Below are positions 20,015-28,827 of a DNA stretch of 64,000 nucleotides, piece by piece. The DNA is from Archangium lipolyticum. Its GTDB lineage: Bacteria > Myxococcota > Myxococcia > Myxococcales > Myxococcaceae. The notes under the pieces were generated by a model that saw nothing but the letters and a program-made list of their open reading frames with translations, made no database searches and was not told the origin of the DNA. A program made the translations under genes and the position numbers. Position 1 is the first letter of the stretch, and each line of letters opens with the position of its first letter. Where the stretch lies: positions 186,001 through 250,000 of the forward strand of contig NZ_JANKBZ010000010.1 of assembly GCF_024623785.1 (NCBI RefSeq), written 5' to 3'.

Positions 20015-22254
20015 CGGCTCTTCTCCCTGAGGATGGAATCCAGCTCTTCCCGGTAGGCGTCCACCACCCGGGGCCACGTGTACTTCGCGGCGAAGGACTT
20101 CGCGCGCCGGCTCAGCGTGGCGCGGTGCTCGCCCACCTCACGCAGGCCCTGGATGAACGAGTCGAGGTCCTTGTACGTCCGGCCCGCCCGGCTGCGCTCC
20201 ACCTGGCCCACCAGCACCTCCGAGTACGCGTTGACGAGCACCGGCGTGCCCGAGGCGAAGGCCTCCAGCGTGAGCAGCGAGAGGCTCTCGAAGCGCGAGG
20301 GCACCGCCACCGCCAGCGCACCGGCCAGCGCGTCGTACTTGTCCTGTTCGCTGATGCGGCCGACGTGGCGCACGCCCTCGCCCCGCAGCTCCATGTGCGC
20401 CTCGCCCGCGAGCACCAGGTCCGGCGCGTCGTGGAAGCGCCCCTTCAGCTCCCGGTGGTGCGCGAGCAGCTCGGGGATGCCCTTGCCGGCCTCCAGCCGC
20501 CCCACGTAGAGCAGGTAGGGGTTGCGCACCCCGTACTTCTCGCGGAAGCGCTGGGGGTCCACCTTCGCCGGCACGTCCACTCCCACCCCCACCACCCGCG
20601 CGGGCGCGTGGTCCGGGTAGTAGCGCCCGATGAGCTCCACCTCCTCGGGGGTGTTGCACAGCAGGGCGCGCGGTCGCTCGAAGACGTCCGCGTACACGCC
20701 GAAGCGGATGGGCGGCTCGTCGTGCGCCGTGGGGACGAGCAGCGAGCGCTCCGCCACCATGGGCAGGCCCCACACGGTGGGCGCGTACAGGTAGGTGAAG
20801 AAGACGAAGCCGTCGTAGTCCGCTCCGTGCGCGTCCAGGTGCTCGAGCAGGCCGGGGGCCAGCGGGCCCTGCTCGGCCACCCAGTGCTCCTCGCGCAGCC
20901 GCTCGTTGGGCTTGTCGAACACCTGCTTCGACAGCGCGTTGAACGGGCGGATGTGGCGCACGCGTGTCACCGGGAAGCGCAGCACCCGGACACCCTTCAC
21001 GTGCGCGTCCTGCTCCTCGCCCGGCGGGAAGACGTTCTCCCAGGTGAGGTGGTTCTTCGCGCACGTGGTGAGGACCGTCAGCTCCCAGTGCGGTGCCAGT
21101 TGCTCCACCACCTGCTGCGCGTGGCGCTCGGCACCGCCCGTCACCTCGCCGTAGCGCTGCACCACCACGCCCACCCGGGGCTTCTTCCTGGGCGGCGCGC
21201 GGCGCCCGGGCCGTCTGTCCCCGCCCAGGGCCTTGGCGAGGGCCTTCTGGCTCTCCTCGGCGGAGAAGTGCCCGAGCCGCCGGGCCTGGCCCGCGAGCAG
21301 GCGCTCGCGCAACGACAGGTCCTCGCACAGGTCCACCACCAGCTCGGCGAGGAAGGCGAAGCGTTTCTGGTCGAAGGCGATGCCCGCGCCCCCGAGCGTC
21401 TCCGGCACGGCCGCCGCCGCGTAGGCCAGCACCGGCACCTCCGCCGCCATGGCCTCGATGAGCGGGACGCCGAAGCCCTCGTGCTCGCTCATGGAGACGA
21501 AGACGTCCGCGGTGCGGTACGCGGCCACCAGCTCCGCGTGGTTGAGCCGCCCGAGGAAGTGCACCCCGGACAGCTCGCGCGCGGTGCGCTGGAGCGACTT
21601 GAAGTAGCGGCTGCCCGGCTCGTAGCCGCCCACCAGGAGCAGGCGCGCCTCGGGCCGCAGCTTCAGCAGCTCCGCGTGCAGCGCGAGCAGGTCCTCGAAG
21701 CGCTTGTGCGGCGCCACGCGGCTCACCGAGAGCACCACGGGGCCCGTGCCCGCCAGGCGCCGCAGCAGGGCCTTGTCCGCGTTGGCCTCGGAGAAGCGCC
21801 CGGGCTCGACGAAGAGGGGGACGGTGTGGACGTCGCGGTAGCCGGCCTCGCGCAGCTCGGCGGAGTTGTAGTCCGACACGCCGAGGGCCACGTCCACGAA
21901 GGGGGCCATGGCGGCCAGCTGCGCCCGCCCGGTGAGGAGCGCCTCGGCGAGCGGGGTGCCCGCGTAGAAGCTCGCGGGGCTGATGTTGTGGAAGACGACG
22001 CCGCGGCGGCAGGGCAGGTGCAGCAGCCGGCTGCTCAGCGGCGAGGAGATGCCGTGGTGGTAGAGGACGAGGTCGTCCGGGGCCGGGCGCAGCGCCGAGA
22101 CGGGGTGCGCGAGGGAGTCCAGGCCGGGGCCCACCTCGCCCGCGTACAGCTCGCCGGAGTGGCCCAGCCGGCGCAGCAGGAGTTGCAGGTGCAGCGCCGC
22201 CTGTCCGGAGGCGTCTCCGGCCACGAAGCTCGGAATCAGCTGATGGACCGCCAT
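20011..22254 (-). CDS. tandem GT4 glycosyltransferase, two GT-B units
   Basis: A 747-residue cytoplasmic protein with two full glycosyltransferase family 4 units in one chain. The first (residues 1 to about 365) has LSVSRVAPHKRFEDL, RLLLVGGY and the SEHEGFGVPLIEAMAAEVPVLAY block. After a basic linker (RRPGRRAPPRKK) the second begins GVVVQRYGEVTGGAERH and has LLYVGRLEAGKGIPELL and VPSRFESLSLLTLEAFASGTPVLV. Both keep the EX7E-like sugar-nucleotide motif, so two successive sugars could be added. I use the ATG at 22254 (MAVHQLIPSFVAGDAS); upstream extensions run into the divergent GT4 gene. Confidence 0.85.
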   Translation of the reverse strand: MAVHQLIPSFVAGDASGQAALHLQLLLRRLGHSGELYAGEVGPGLDSLAHPVSALRPAPDDLVLYHHGISSPLSSRLLHLPCRRGVVFHNISPASFYAGTPLAEALLTGRAQLAAMAPFVDVALGVSDYNSAELREAGYRDVHTVPLFVEPGRFSEANADKALLRRLAGTGPVVLSVSRVAPHKRFEDLLALHAELLKLRPEARLLLVGGYEPGSRYFKSLQRTARELSGVHFLGRLNHAELVAAYRTADVFVSMSEHEGFGVPLIEAMAAEVPVLAYAAAAVPETLGGAGIAFDQKRFAFLAELVVDLCEDLSLRERLLAGQARRLGHFSAEESQKALAKALGGDRRPGRRAPPRKKPRVGVVVQRYGEVTGGAERHAQQVVEQLAPHWELTVLTTCAKNHLTWENVFPPGEEQDAHVKGVRVLRFPVTRVRHIRPFNALSKQVFDKPNERLREEHWVAEQGPLAPGLLEHLDAHGADYDGFVFFTYLYAPTVWGLPMVAERSLLVPTAHDEPPIRFGVYADVFERPRALLCNTPEEVELIGRYYPDHAPARVVGVGVDVPAKVDPQRFREKYGVRNPYLLYVGRLEAGKGIPELLAHHRELKGRFHDAPDLVLAGEAHMELRGEGVRHVGRISEQDKYDALAGALAVAVPSRFESLSLLTLEAFASGTPVLVNAYSEVLVGQVERSRAGRTYKDLDSFIQGLREVGEHRATLSRRAKSFAAKYTWPRVVDAYREELDSILREKSR

Positions 22255-22285
22255 AGGGGGACCCTGCCTATCACAGCGCCGTGTT

Positions 22286-23389
22286 ATGAGGCGCCCCGTG
22301 TCCATCGGTCCTGTCGCTTTCGATGCGAGCCTGTGGGACGAGCCCACCACGGGCATCGGCCTGTACACCCGTTGTCTGGCGGACGCACTGGAGACGCGGG
22401 GCGTGCGATTGCGGCGATTGGGGGCCCGGGTGTCCGGGGAGGACCCGCGTGGCCGCATGGGGCGCACGGCCTACGTGCTGGGCCGGCTGCCCCGGGCGCT
22501 GCGCGAGACGGAGGCGCGGCTGTACCACGCGCTCGGCAACTTCAACCTCCCGTTGGTGCGCACCCCCGGCAAGCCCTACGTCCTCACCGTTCACGACCTG
22601 ATTCCGCTGTCGATGCCCGAGACGGTCTCCCGGGCCTACCGCTGGCAGTTCCGCCTGTGGCTCGCCCGGAGTGTCCAGGTGGCGGACCGCATCCTCTGCG
22701 TGAGCGCGTGCACCCGGGAGGACCTGTTGGCGCGCCACCCCGAGGTCTCGGACAAGGTGACGGTGGCCTACAACGGGGTGGACCACGTGGACCGCTACGT
22801 GCCTGACGCCACCGCGGAGGCCTACCTGCGCACGCTGTCGCTGCCGTCCCGCTTCGTGCTGTACGCGGGCTCGCTGGACGTGCGCAAGAACGTGAGCCTG
22901 GTGCTGGACGCGCTCGAGCGGCTGAAGGCGCGGGGACGGCCGGCGGCGCTGGTGCTGGTGGGACAGAGGTGGTTCGGCTCGGGCTCGGTGGAGTCGCGCG
23001 TGGCGAGCATGCGCTCCGAGGGCCATGACATCCGGCCGCTGGGCTACCAGTCCGAGCAGGTGTTCTACGAGCTGATGCGGAGGGCGACGGTGTTCGCGTT
23101 CCCCTCGCGCTACGAGGGCTTCGGGCTGCCGCCGCTGGAGGCGATGCGGCTGGGGACGCCGGCCATCGTGTCGACGACGGGGGCGACGCCGGAGGTGTGT
23201 GGCGAGGGGGCTCTGGCGGTGCGGCCGGACGACGCGGAGGGCCTGGCGGAGGCGCTGGAGCGGCTGCTGCAATCGGACGCGGAGCGGCGGCGCTGGTCGG
23301 AGGCGGGGCGCAAGCAGGCGGCGCGTTTCACCTGGGCGCGCTGCGCGGACGAGACGCTCGCGGCCTACGAGGCGGCACTGCGGCGGTAG
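22286..23389 (+). CDS. GT4 family glycosyltransferase
   Basis: A 367-residue GT-B enzyme. The N-terminal half carries GIGLYTRCLADAL and VLTVHDLIPLSMPE. The C-terminal half has LYAGSLDVRKNVSLVLDAL, ALVLVGQRWFG and SRYEGFGLPPLEAMRLGTPAIVS with the EX7E pair. It resembles mannosyl/rhamnosyltransferases of O-antigen and exopolysaccharide clusters. The ATG at 22286 is only 31 bases from the start of the divergent tandem GT4, so the two share a very short control region. The acceptor and sugar are unknown. Confidence 0.87.
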   Translation: MRRPVSIGPVAFDASLWDEPTTGIGLYTRCLADALETRGVRLRRLGARVSGEDPRGRMGRTAYVLGRLPRALRETEARLYHALGNFNLPLVRTPGKPYVLTVHDLIPLSMPETVSRAYRWQFRLWLARSVQVADRILCVSACTREDLLARHPEVSDKVTVAYNGVDHVDRYVPDATAEAYLRTLSLPSRFVLYAGSLDVRKNVSLVLDALERLKARGRPAALVLVGQRWFGSGSVESRVASMRSEGHDIRPLGYQSEQVFYELMRRATVFAFPSRYEGFGLPPLEAMRLGTPAIVSTTGATPEVCGEGALAVRPDDAEGLAEALERLLQSDAERRRWSEAGRKQAARFTWARCADETLAAYEAALRR

Positions 23390-23768
23390 TGCATGGGTCA
23401 CATCGAGAATCGATGTGCTCATCGCCAATCTTGAAAGTTTCCAGCGGTGCAATTCCTATCGGGTTCAATGCTTAACAGAATGGGGTTCTCACCTCATGGG
23501 GAGGGGTCAGTATTGCTTCACGGGCAGTTTAGTGGTATTTGACTGCCCGTTGTTATGGGGTTCGCGGAGGCCCGGTGCGCACGTGGTCGGGTAGGGCAGG
23601 ACCAGGGTTGCGCTCGCGGTAGGCATTCCGTGCATCCTGGTTTGCCGAAGCATCAAGCACACATGTCTGGTTGTCGGTCAGCTGCGCAGGCGTGGATGAG
23701 GAGTATGTCAGCAAGTCTGACGTAACCGCATCATCGGGCTGTCGTTCGCGTCGTCGGGGGCATTCCGG
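23390..23768. other. AT-richer intergenic region before the lipid locus
   Basis: No gene is seen in these 379 bases, which are visibly richer in A/T than their surroundings. They contain an inverted repeat at about 23399-23418 and a hairpin at 23520-23550. The promoter of the FAAL operon should lie in the second half, but I found no convincing hexamers. TCAGCAAGTCTGA at 23708-23720 is a short imperfect palindrome that might be an operator. Confidence 0.5.
23520..23550 (+). terminator. hairpin after GT4, terminator-like
   Basis: An 8-bp perfect stem (23520-23527 with 23543-23550) with an A/T-rich 15-base loop, followed by TGTTATG. The short T content makes it a weak intrinsic terminator for the GT4 transcript, or an insulator for the FAAL operon. 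Confidence 0.45.
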
Positions 23769-25553
23769 ATGGCCAAGGAAGTGACTGTCGCGGCGGTGGT
23801 GGAGCGATTGACGGGCGCTGATGCGCGCATTGGCTTCTCGTTCGTGAGTCGGAGCGGCAACACCGAACAGACCCGGCTCATCACGTTCCCGGAATTGGCC
23901 GAGCAGACCGCGGCCCGTGCCGGCGCGCTGCAGGCGGCGGGGCTGAAGCAGGGCGAACGGATTGCCATCATCCTCCCGGAGAATGACGAGTTCATCCTCA
24001 CATTCCTGGGAGCCATTCGCGTGGGAATCATCCCCGTGCCCATCTACCCGATGCATGGGCTCGGTCAGCTGGACGGCTACCTCGAGAACGTGCGGCACAT
24101 CGTCAGGCGGAGTGGCGCGGCGGCGGTGGTGACGAACGCGAAGATCAAGCTCCTGCTCGGCACGGTGCAGGGTCAGTGCGAGAGCGTGCGCGGCATCATC
24201 TCCGTCGAGTCGCTCGCGGACGCCGCCGCACCCATGCAGCCCCGGCAGGTGAATCTGGACGACGCGGCTTTTCTCCAGTTCACCAGTGGCTCCACGTCCA
24301 ATCCCAAGGGGGTCACCGTCACCCACCGGAACCTGGCGGCCAACATCCGCTGCTTCATGGAGGAGGGCTTTCGGGTGACGTCCGAGGACGTGGGCGTCTC
24401 CTGGCTTCCCCTCTTCCACGACATGGGGCTCATCGGCTTCTTGCTGGGCCCGCTGTTCTACCAACGGCCTGTTGCGTTCATCCCGCCGCTGAACTTCCTA
24501 CAGCGGCCGCTGATGTGGCTGGAGGCCCTCAGCAAGTACCGCGCTTCTATCTCCTGTGCGCCCAATTTCGCCTTCGCCCTGGCGGTCAAGCGCATCCCGG
24601 AGGCGCAACGGCAAGGACTGGATCTGTCCGCCTGGCGTATCGCCGGGTGCGGCGGTGAGCCCATCCGCGCGGAAGTCCTGCGGCGCTTCGCCACGGCCTT
24701 CGCGCCCCAGGGTTTCCGTGCCGAAGCCCTGCTGCCCATGTACGGCATGGCCGAGTCCTCGCTGGCCATCACGCTGGGGAGGCCGGGCGGGGGGTTGCCG
24801 TCGACGCCCGTGGACCACACCCGGCTGAGCGAGGAGCGCGTCGCCCTCCCGCCCAGGCAGCTGGAGGGGGCGTTGGAGATCGTCGCGTGTGGCAAGCCCT
24901 TCACCGGCCACAAGCTGTCCATTTTCGACCTGACGGATGAGACCAGCGCGTCCCCCCTTCCCGATGGGCATATCGGGGAGATCCGCATCGCCGGCCCCAG
25001 CGTCATGAAGGAGTATTGGGGCGACCCGGAGGCGACGGCCCAGGTGTTCGCCGGCGAGTATCTGCGCACGGGCGACCTTGGCTTCATCCTCAACGGTGAG
25101 CTCCACGTCTGCGGCCGGCTCAAGGAGATGATCATCCTCAACGGCCGCAACTACTTCCCGCAGGACATCGAACACGTGGCCACCACCGTCCCGGGAGTGC
25201 GCAAGGGCAACCTCGTCGCCTTCGGCACGCACGAGGCTTCTGACGCGGGCGAGGGTTTGGAGCGGATCGTTCTGGCGGTGGAGATCGCCGACCCGGCCTC
25301 GTTCGATCCCTTGGCTGTCGTCCGGACGGTACAGGCCTCGCTGGGCGTCGCGCTCCACGAAGTGGTGGTACTCCAGCCCGGGCAACTCCCCAAGACGTCC
25401 AGCGGCAAGCTGCAGCGCACCAAGACGCGTGAGCTGTACGAGAGGGGCGAGTTGCATGAGCGGCAGAGCGCGCGAGAGACGAACGTTACCGACACCCTCA
25501 AGCAGGTCGTCATCAGCCAGACAAACTATTTGAAGGCCGTCCTCTTCAAGTAA
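23769..25553 (+). CDS. fatty acyl-AMP ligase, FAAL 1
   Basis: A 594-residue ANL-superfamily enzyme. FLQFTSGSTSNPKG is the P-loop A3 motif. SWLPLFHDMGLIGFLLGP is the FAAL hallmark that, together with the FAAL-specific insertion, diverts acyl-adenylates to ACPs rather than CoA. YGMAESSLAI, YLRTGDLGF and the catalytic Lys of PKTSSGKLQR complete the set. It activates a fatty acid with ATP and loads the ACP encoded 39 bases downstream. First gene of a seven-gene operon with thioesterase, AurF-type oxygenase and ferredoxin. The ATG at 23769 is the first plausible start. Confidence 0.92.
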   Translation: MAKEVTVAAVVERLTGADARIGFSFVSRSGNTEQTRLITFPELAEQTAARAGALQAAGLKQGERIAIILPENDEFILTFLGAIRVGIIPVPIYPMHGLGQLDGYLENVRHIVRRSGAAAVVTNAKIKLLLGTVQGQCESVRGIISVESLADAAAPMQPRQVNLDDAAFLQFTSGSTSNPKGVTVTHRNLAANIRCFMEEGFRVTSEDVGVSWLPLFHDMGLIGFLLGPLFYQRPVAFIPPLNFLQRPLMWLEALSKYRASISCAPNFAFALAVKRIPEAQRQGLDLSAWRIAGCGGEPIRAEVLRRFATAFAPQGFRAEALLPMYGMAESSLAITLGRPGGGLPSTPVDHTRLSEERVALPPRQLEGALEIVACGKPFTGHKLSIFDLTDETSASPLPDGHIGEIRIAGPSVMKEYWGDPEATAQVFAGEYLRTGDLGFILNGELHVCGRLKEMIILNGRNYFPQDIEHVATTVPGVRKGNLVAFGTHEASDAGEGLERIVLAVEIADPASFDPLAVVRTVQASLGVALHEVVVLQPGQLPKTSSGKLQRTKTRELYERGELHERQSARETNVTDTLKQVVISQTNYLKAVLFK

Positions 25554-25592
25554 ACCAACCACCTCCTCGACCCAGCCGGAGTGCATGACACT

Positions 25593-25865
25593 ATGAGTCG
25601 CCTGGAAATCCGTGCCCTCATCCACCGCTGCCTCTCCGAGGTAGAGCCCCAACTGAAGAACCTGGACCTCACCGAGGAGACGGCTCTGCCCGAGCTGGGG
25701 CTCGACTCGCTCAAGCTCATCGAGGTGGGTGTCCGGCTCGAGGATTCATTCGGCGACTCCGTGCGCTTCGACAACTGGCTGGAGCAGGAGCGCACCAAAC
25801 AGAGCAACAACGCCTTCAAGCTGGCCTCGCTCATTTCCTTCATCGAAGAGCGGAGGGCCGCGTGA
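25593..25865 (+). CDS. acyl carrier protein 1
   Basis: A 90-residue carrier protein. The phosphopantetheine site is LGLDSLKLIEV with Ser39, at the start of helix II, and the flanking helices fit an ACP or PCP-like fold. It is the likely acceptor for FAAL 1 and the carrier on which the downstream di-iron enzyme could work. The ATG at 25593 is used; an in-frame GTG at 25581 would add four residues and is nearer to CCGGA. The last codons overlap the next gene (GTGA), showing translational coupling. Confidence 0.9.
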   Translation: MSRLEIRALIHRCLSEVEPQLKNLDLTEETALPELGLDSLKLIEVGVRLEDSFGDSVRFDNWLEQERTKQSNNAFKLASLISFIEERRAA

Positions 25866-26881
25866 CGGCGAGCCTCCTGCCCTACCGAGTCCGTGTCGTC
25901 AGCTCGTACATCTATGAGAAGGAGGACAGCGCCCCCTATTCCAGCATGGGCAAGCAGAACCGCTGGGTGGTGGGGTTCGTCTCGGCCATCACCCGGTTGA
26001 AATCCGGCCTGCGCGACTTTGATCTCCAGTTCCAGCGTATTCCTCCCACCCGTGAGGAGCTCATCCAGCTGCTCGCCCGCTACCGGGAGGAGGGCGTTCG
26101 CATCCTCATCGTTCCGGGCACGGACTCGGTGGTGCGCATCGCGGAGGTGAACCAGGACATCCCCGTGGTGTATTTCGGGGCCCACCCGGAGAACAACGGG
26201 ATGGAGCTGCTCAACCATCCGAACATCACCGGGGTGCGGCTCAACCTGCCGCTCATCTGGAGTCGTGAGAATTTCTTTCTGCTCAAGAGCATGGTGCCCG
26301 ACCTGGAGCGGGTCTACTTCCCGCTCAACCTGGGCTCCGAGTTCGCGTTCCCCAACGTGAAGAAGAACTACGAGCTCTCCCGGGCGAAAAAGGAGGGATT
26401 CTGGATCACCAGCCCCTCCAGCCACATCGGCTACCGAAGCGTGGCGTTCCTGGCCGAGTGGTTGGGGGTGGGCTACCACGAGGGCCCATACGCCACGCTC
26501 GAGGAATTGCAGGCCGGGCTGGACACGATGAAGGCGGAGCGCAGCGCCCTCATCGGCTTCAACGACACGGTGCTCAGCGGCAAGGCGGTGAAGGCGCTCC
26601 TCGAGTACTCCCGCGCCCGGCGCGTCCCGCTCTTCTGGGTCAACAACGCGGCCATCATCAAGCAGGCTGGCGTGGCGGACTTCTCCAGCGACTTCGAGGC
26701 CGTGGGACGCCTGGTGGGCCGGATGTGCCTGTCCATTCTGCGTGACGGCAAGCCCGTCAGCGAGGTGCCCTTCGAGAATGACCCGGGGCAGAAGCTCACG
26801 CTCAACCTCCCGGGCTGCCGCGAGCTCGGCTTCTCGATTCCTCCGGAGGTGCAGTCTCGCTTCGACGAGGTCGAGCCATGA
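25862..26881 (+). CDS. ABC substrate-binding-like protein, no signal peptide
   Basis: A 339-residue protein with the two-lobed periplasmic-binding fold of the ABC_sub_bind/TrpX type (PF04392-like). Marks are ILIVPGTDSVVRIA, IPVVYFGAHPENNG, NITGVRL, LLKSMVPDLERVYFPLN and the C-terminal run ADFSSDFEAVGRLVGRM, PFENDPGQKLTLNL and LGFSIPPEV. It has no signal peptide or lipobox, so it should stay in the cytoplasm, unlike normal transporter receptors, and no ABC permease or ATPase is nearby. The GTG start overlaps the ACP stop and its end overlaps the thioesterase start, so it is made with the acyl-modifying enzymes. It may bind a small ligand or acyl group; that is inference. Confidence 0.75.
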   Translation: MTASLLPYRVRVVSSYIYEKEDSAPYSSMGKQNRWVVGFVSAITRLKSGLRDFDLQFQRIPPTREELIQLLARYREEGVRILIVPGTDSVVRIAEVNQDIPVVYFGAHPENNGMELLNHPNITGVRLNLPLIWSRENFFLLKSMVPDLERVYFPLNLGSEFAFPNVKKNYELSRAKKEGFWITSPSSHIGYRSVAFLAEWLGVGYHEGPYATLEELQAGLDTMKAERSALIGFNDTVLSGKAVKALLEYSRARRVPLFWVNNAAIIKQAGVADFSSDFEAVGRLVGRMCLSILRDGKPVSEVPFENDPGQKLTLNLPGCRELGFSIPPEVQSRFDEVEP

Positions 26882-27384
26882 GCAAGCAGGTGCAGGTGCT
26901 CGGCTACCACGAGACGCTCGGCCGCGTCCGCTTCGGTGAGGTGGACCGGTACGGGTATCTCTGGCATGGCCATGCGCTCGCCTACTTCGAGGCCGCGAGG
27001 GCCGACCTGGCGCGCCGCACCCAGCTGAGCGTGTCGGACCTGCTGGAGTTCAACATGGCCGTCCCCATGGTGGATCTGTGGGTCGAGTACAAGAAGCCGG
27101 CGCACGAGGAGGAGGAGCTCGTCACCCAGATTTCCCTGCTGCGCCAGCCGCTGCGCACCCCCTTCATCGAGTTCGCCTACCGCATCGTGAAGCTGCAGGA
27201 CGGCCAGGAAGTCCTACGCGGGCGGACGCGGCAGCTCATGATGCCCCAGAGCGGGAAGCTCGTGACGCGTCTGCCAGACGAGGTCCAGCGCCGGCTGGAG
27301 TCGGTCTGGAGCTACCTCGAGACACGCCCCCGGTGGCAGGAGGATCAGATTCTCAGCCTGCTGGGCGGCCCCCCGCGTTCGTGA
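26878..27384 (+). CDS. hotdog-fold acyl thioesterase (4HBT/YbgC-like)
   Basis: A 168-residue hotdog protein. RVRFGEVDRYGYLWHGHALAYFEAARADLARR is the start of the 4HBT fold, with Asp (EVDRYGYLWH) in the place of the catalytic Asp of the 4-hydroxybenzoyl-CoA thioesterase group. VDLWVEYKKPAHEEEELV and FAYRIVKLQDGQEVLRGRTRQ are the following strands. It probably hydrolyses an acyl-ACP or acyl-CoA thioester and would release the product of the operon. The ATG at 26878 overlaps the previous stop (ATGA). A condensing or dehydrating hotdog function cannot be excluded. Confidence 0.85.
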   Translation: MSKQVQVLGYHETLGRVRFGEVDRYGYLWHGHALAYFEAARADLARRTQLSVSDLLEFNMAVPMVDLWVEYKKPAHEEEELVTQISLLRQPLRTPFIEFAYRIVKLQDGQEVLRGRTRQLMMPQSGKLVTRLPDEVQRRLESVWSYLETRPRWQEDQILSLLGGPPRS

Positions 27385-27400
27385 AGAAAGGACCCGTCTC

Positions 27401-28453
27401 GTGGATCAGGTAGACCCGGTAGACAAGCTGTTGAGAAGGCAGATCAAGCTTTTCGAGCACGCCCATCGCACGCCCATCGAGCTCAAGGGATTCGGCCTGA
27501 CGATGAAGCGGGAGGGCATCGACAAGAGCAAGCTGTATTGCAACCCGGACTTCCTGCTCCTGCCGCTGCGCGAGTGTCCCTACCTCTCCACGCTCCGGCC
27601 CGAGCAGCTCTCCGTGCTGACCGCGTACTACTTCGCGCGGGCCTACTCGGAAATCGCCACCTCGGAGTCGGTGGCGCTGCGCTACAACATGGAGGCGTCC
27701 GCGGCGGTCTTCCCACTGTACTCGGACAACTACATGGTCCTCTTCCACGAGACGGCGGAGGAGTTCGACCACATCATCACCTTCCGCAACGTATGCCAGG
27801 CGCTCATCGGGCGCGGAGATGTCATTGGCGGAGAGTTCTTCCCCCACCTCAAGGCAGTCCCGGCCATGCTCGAGCGGTACCGGGGGAAGCTGTGCGACAA
27901 CGGCTTCGGCTCCATGTACCTGCTGATGCGCTACATCCTCAACCTGGCGCTCAAGCAGCTCGAGGGCTTCATGACGGCCGGCCTCGACGAGAAGGTCGCC
28001 TCGCCGCTGGCGCTGCAGATCGTCGCTGGCCATGCGGAGGACGAGGCCCGGCACCTCACCACCTCGCTCGAGCTGGGGATCGGCCTCTTCCGGCGCGCCA
28101 CGCCCAGGTCGCGTGAGCTCATTTCAGGGGCGATGCGCATCACGATGTACTCGATGATCGACAAGCGCTTCTCCGGGGATGCGGCGGCCACCTGGAACTT
28201 CGAGACGGGCCTGGGCGTGCTCCAGCGGGCGCTCCAGCACCCCGAATTCGCAGACTTCCCGCTCAGTGCCGAGGCGCTGCGCGACCTGTGGGCGTCCGAG
28301 GGCATCGCCATCCCCGCCAGTGCCGAGTTCGAGCGCTCGCGGCGGTGGATCGCGGGGCAGTTGCGCCGCCTGGCCGAGAGCATGGAGTTGGCGCTGACGC
28401 CACAGGGCGAGGCTTTCGAGCGGTATCTGACCTACGCGCAGGGCCCCGCATAA
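27401..28453 (+). CDS. AurF-type di-iron oxygenase
   Basis: A 350-residue helical protein of the AurF/CmlI family (p-aminobenzoate N-oxygenase). The expected di-iron ligands can be read: Glu84 or Glu89 on the first helix, E121-x2-H124 (HETAEEFDHI), Glu188, and H211-x3-E215-x2-H218 (HAEDEARH), matching the family pattern E, EX2H, E, HX3EX2H. Relatives oxidise aryl-amines to nitro groups, and some work on carrier-bound substrates. The co-encoded ferredoxin can supply electrons and the co-encoded ACP could present the substrate. The start is the GTG at 27401, 16 bases after the thioesterase gene. The reaction (N-oxygenation, hydroxylation or desaturation) is not fixed by sequence. Confidence 0.82.
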   Translation: MDQVDPVDKLLRRQIKLFEHAHRTPIELKGFGLTMKREGIDKSKLYCNPDFLLLPLRECPYLSTLRPEQLSVLTAYYFARAYSEIATSESVALRYNMEASAAVFPLYSDNYMVLFHETAEEFDHIITFRNVCQALIGRGDVIGGEFFPHLKAVPAMLERYRGKLCDNGFGSMYLLMRYILNLALKQLEGFMTAGLDEKVASPLALQIVAGHAEDEARHLTTSLELGIGLFRRATPRSRELISGAMRITMYSMIDKRFSGDAAATWNFETGLGVLQRALQHPEFADFPLSAEALRDLWASEGIAIPASAEFERSRRWIAGQLRRLAESMELALTPQGEAFERYLTYAQGPA

Positions 28454-28479
28454 TCCCGTGAGGACACGGCGAGGAGAGC

Positions 28480-28782
28480 ATGAGTTCCGAGCGGAGTGGG
28501 CAGGAAGTCGAGCTTCAGGTGGGTGACGCGGTCTTGAAGGTCAGGTCCGGGGAGATGCTCATGGACATCTGCGAGCATCACCAGACGTGCGTCATGTTCA
28601 GTTGCCGCTCGGCTTCCTGCGGCACGTGCGCCATCGTTGTCGAGCAGGGCATGGAGAACCTCTCTCCCATGGACGGGTTGGAGGCCATCGTCGTCGAGGA
28701 GGTGTCCGAAGGACGCCCCAATGTGCGTCTGGCGTGCCAGGTGCGGATCCTTGGCTCCGCGTGCGTACGCCCTCTGCCGTAG
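28480..28782 (+). CDS. [2Fe-2S] plant-type ferredoxin
   Basis: A 100-residue ferredoxin with the cluster motif CRSASCGTC (Cys-x4-Cys-x2-Cys) and the fourth ligand in LACQV near the end. There is a beta-grasp start (VELQVGDAVLKVRSGEMLMDIC). It is the likely electron donor for the AurF-type oxygenase encoded 26 bases upstream, or for the acyl-ACP desaturase farther along. No ferredoxin reductase is encoded in this operon, so reduction must come from elsewhere. Confidence 0.9.
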   Translation: MSSERSGQEVELQVGDAVLKVRSGEMLMDICEHHQTCVMFSCRSASCGTCAIVVEQGMENLSPMDGLEAIVVEEVSEGRPNVRLACQVRILGSACVRPLP

Positions 28783-28827
28783 CTTTCCATATTGGCCATA
28801 CAGTCCGAGGAGGGACCGCCAGGAGCC

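Noticed and set aside
23390-23768. Attachment site or remnant of a mobile element in the AT-richer gap
   Set aside because: No integrase, direct repeats or tRNA fragment was found; the hairpins suffice as terminators.
25862-26881. Assignment as a LacI-type regulator
   Set aside because: No helix-turn-helix is present at the N-terminus; the C-terminal motifs match the ABC_sub_bind type.
27401-28453. Assignment as ribonucleotide reductase small subunit or ferritin
   Set aside because: The ligand order E, EX2H, E, HX3EX2H with an extra His fits AurF, and the RNR Tyr and subunit motifs are missing.
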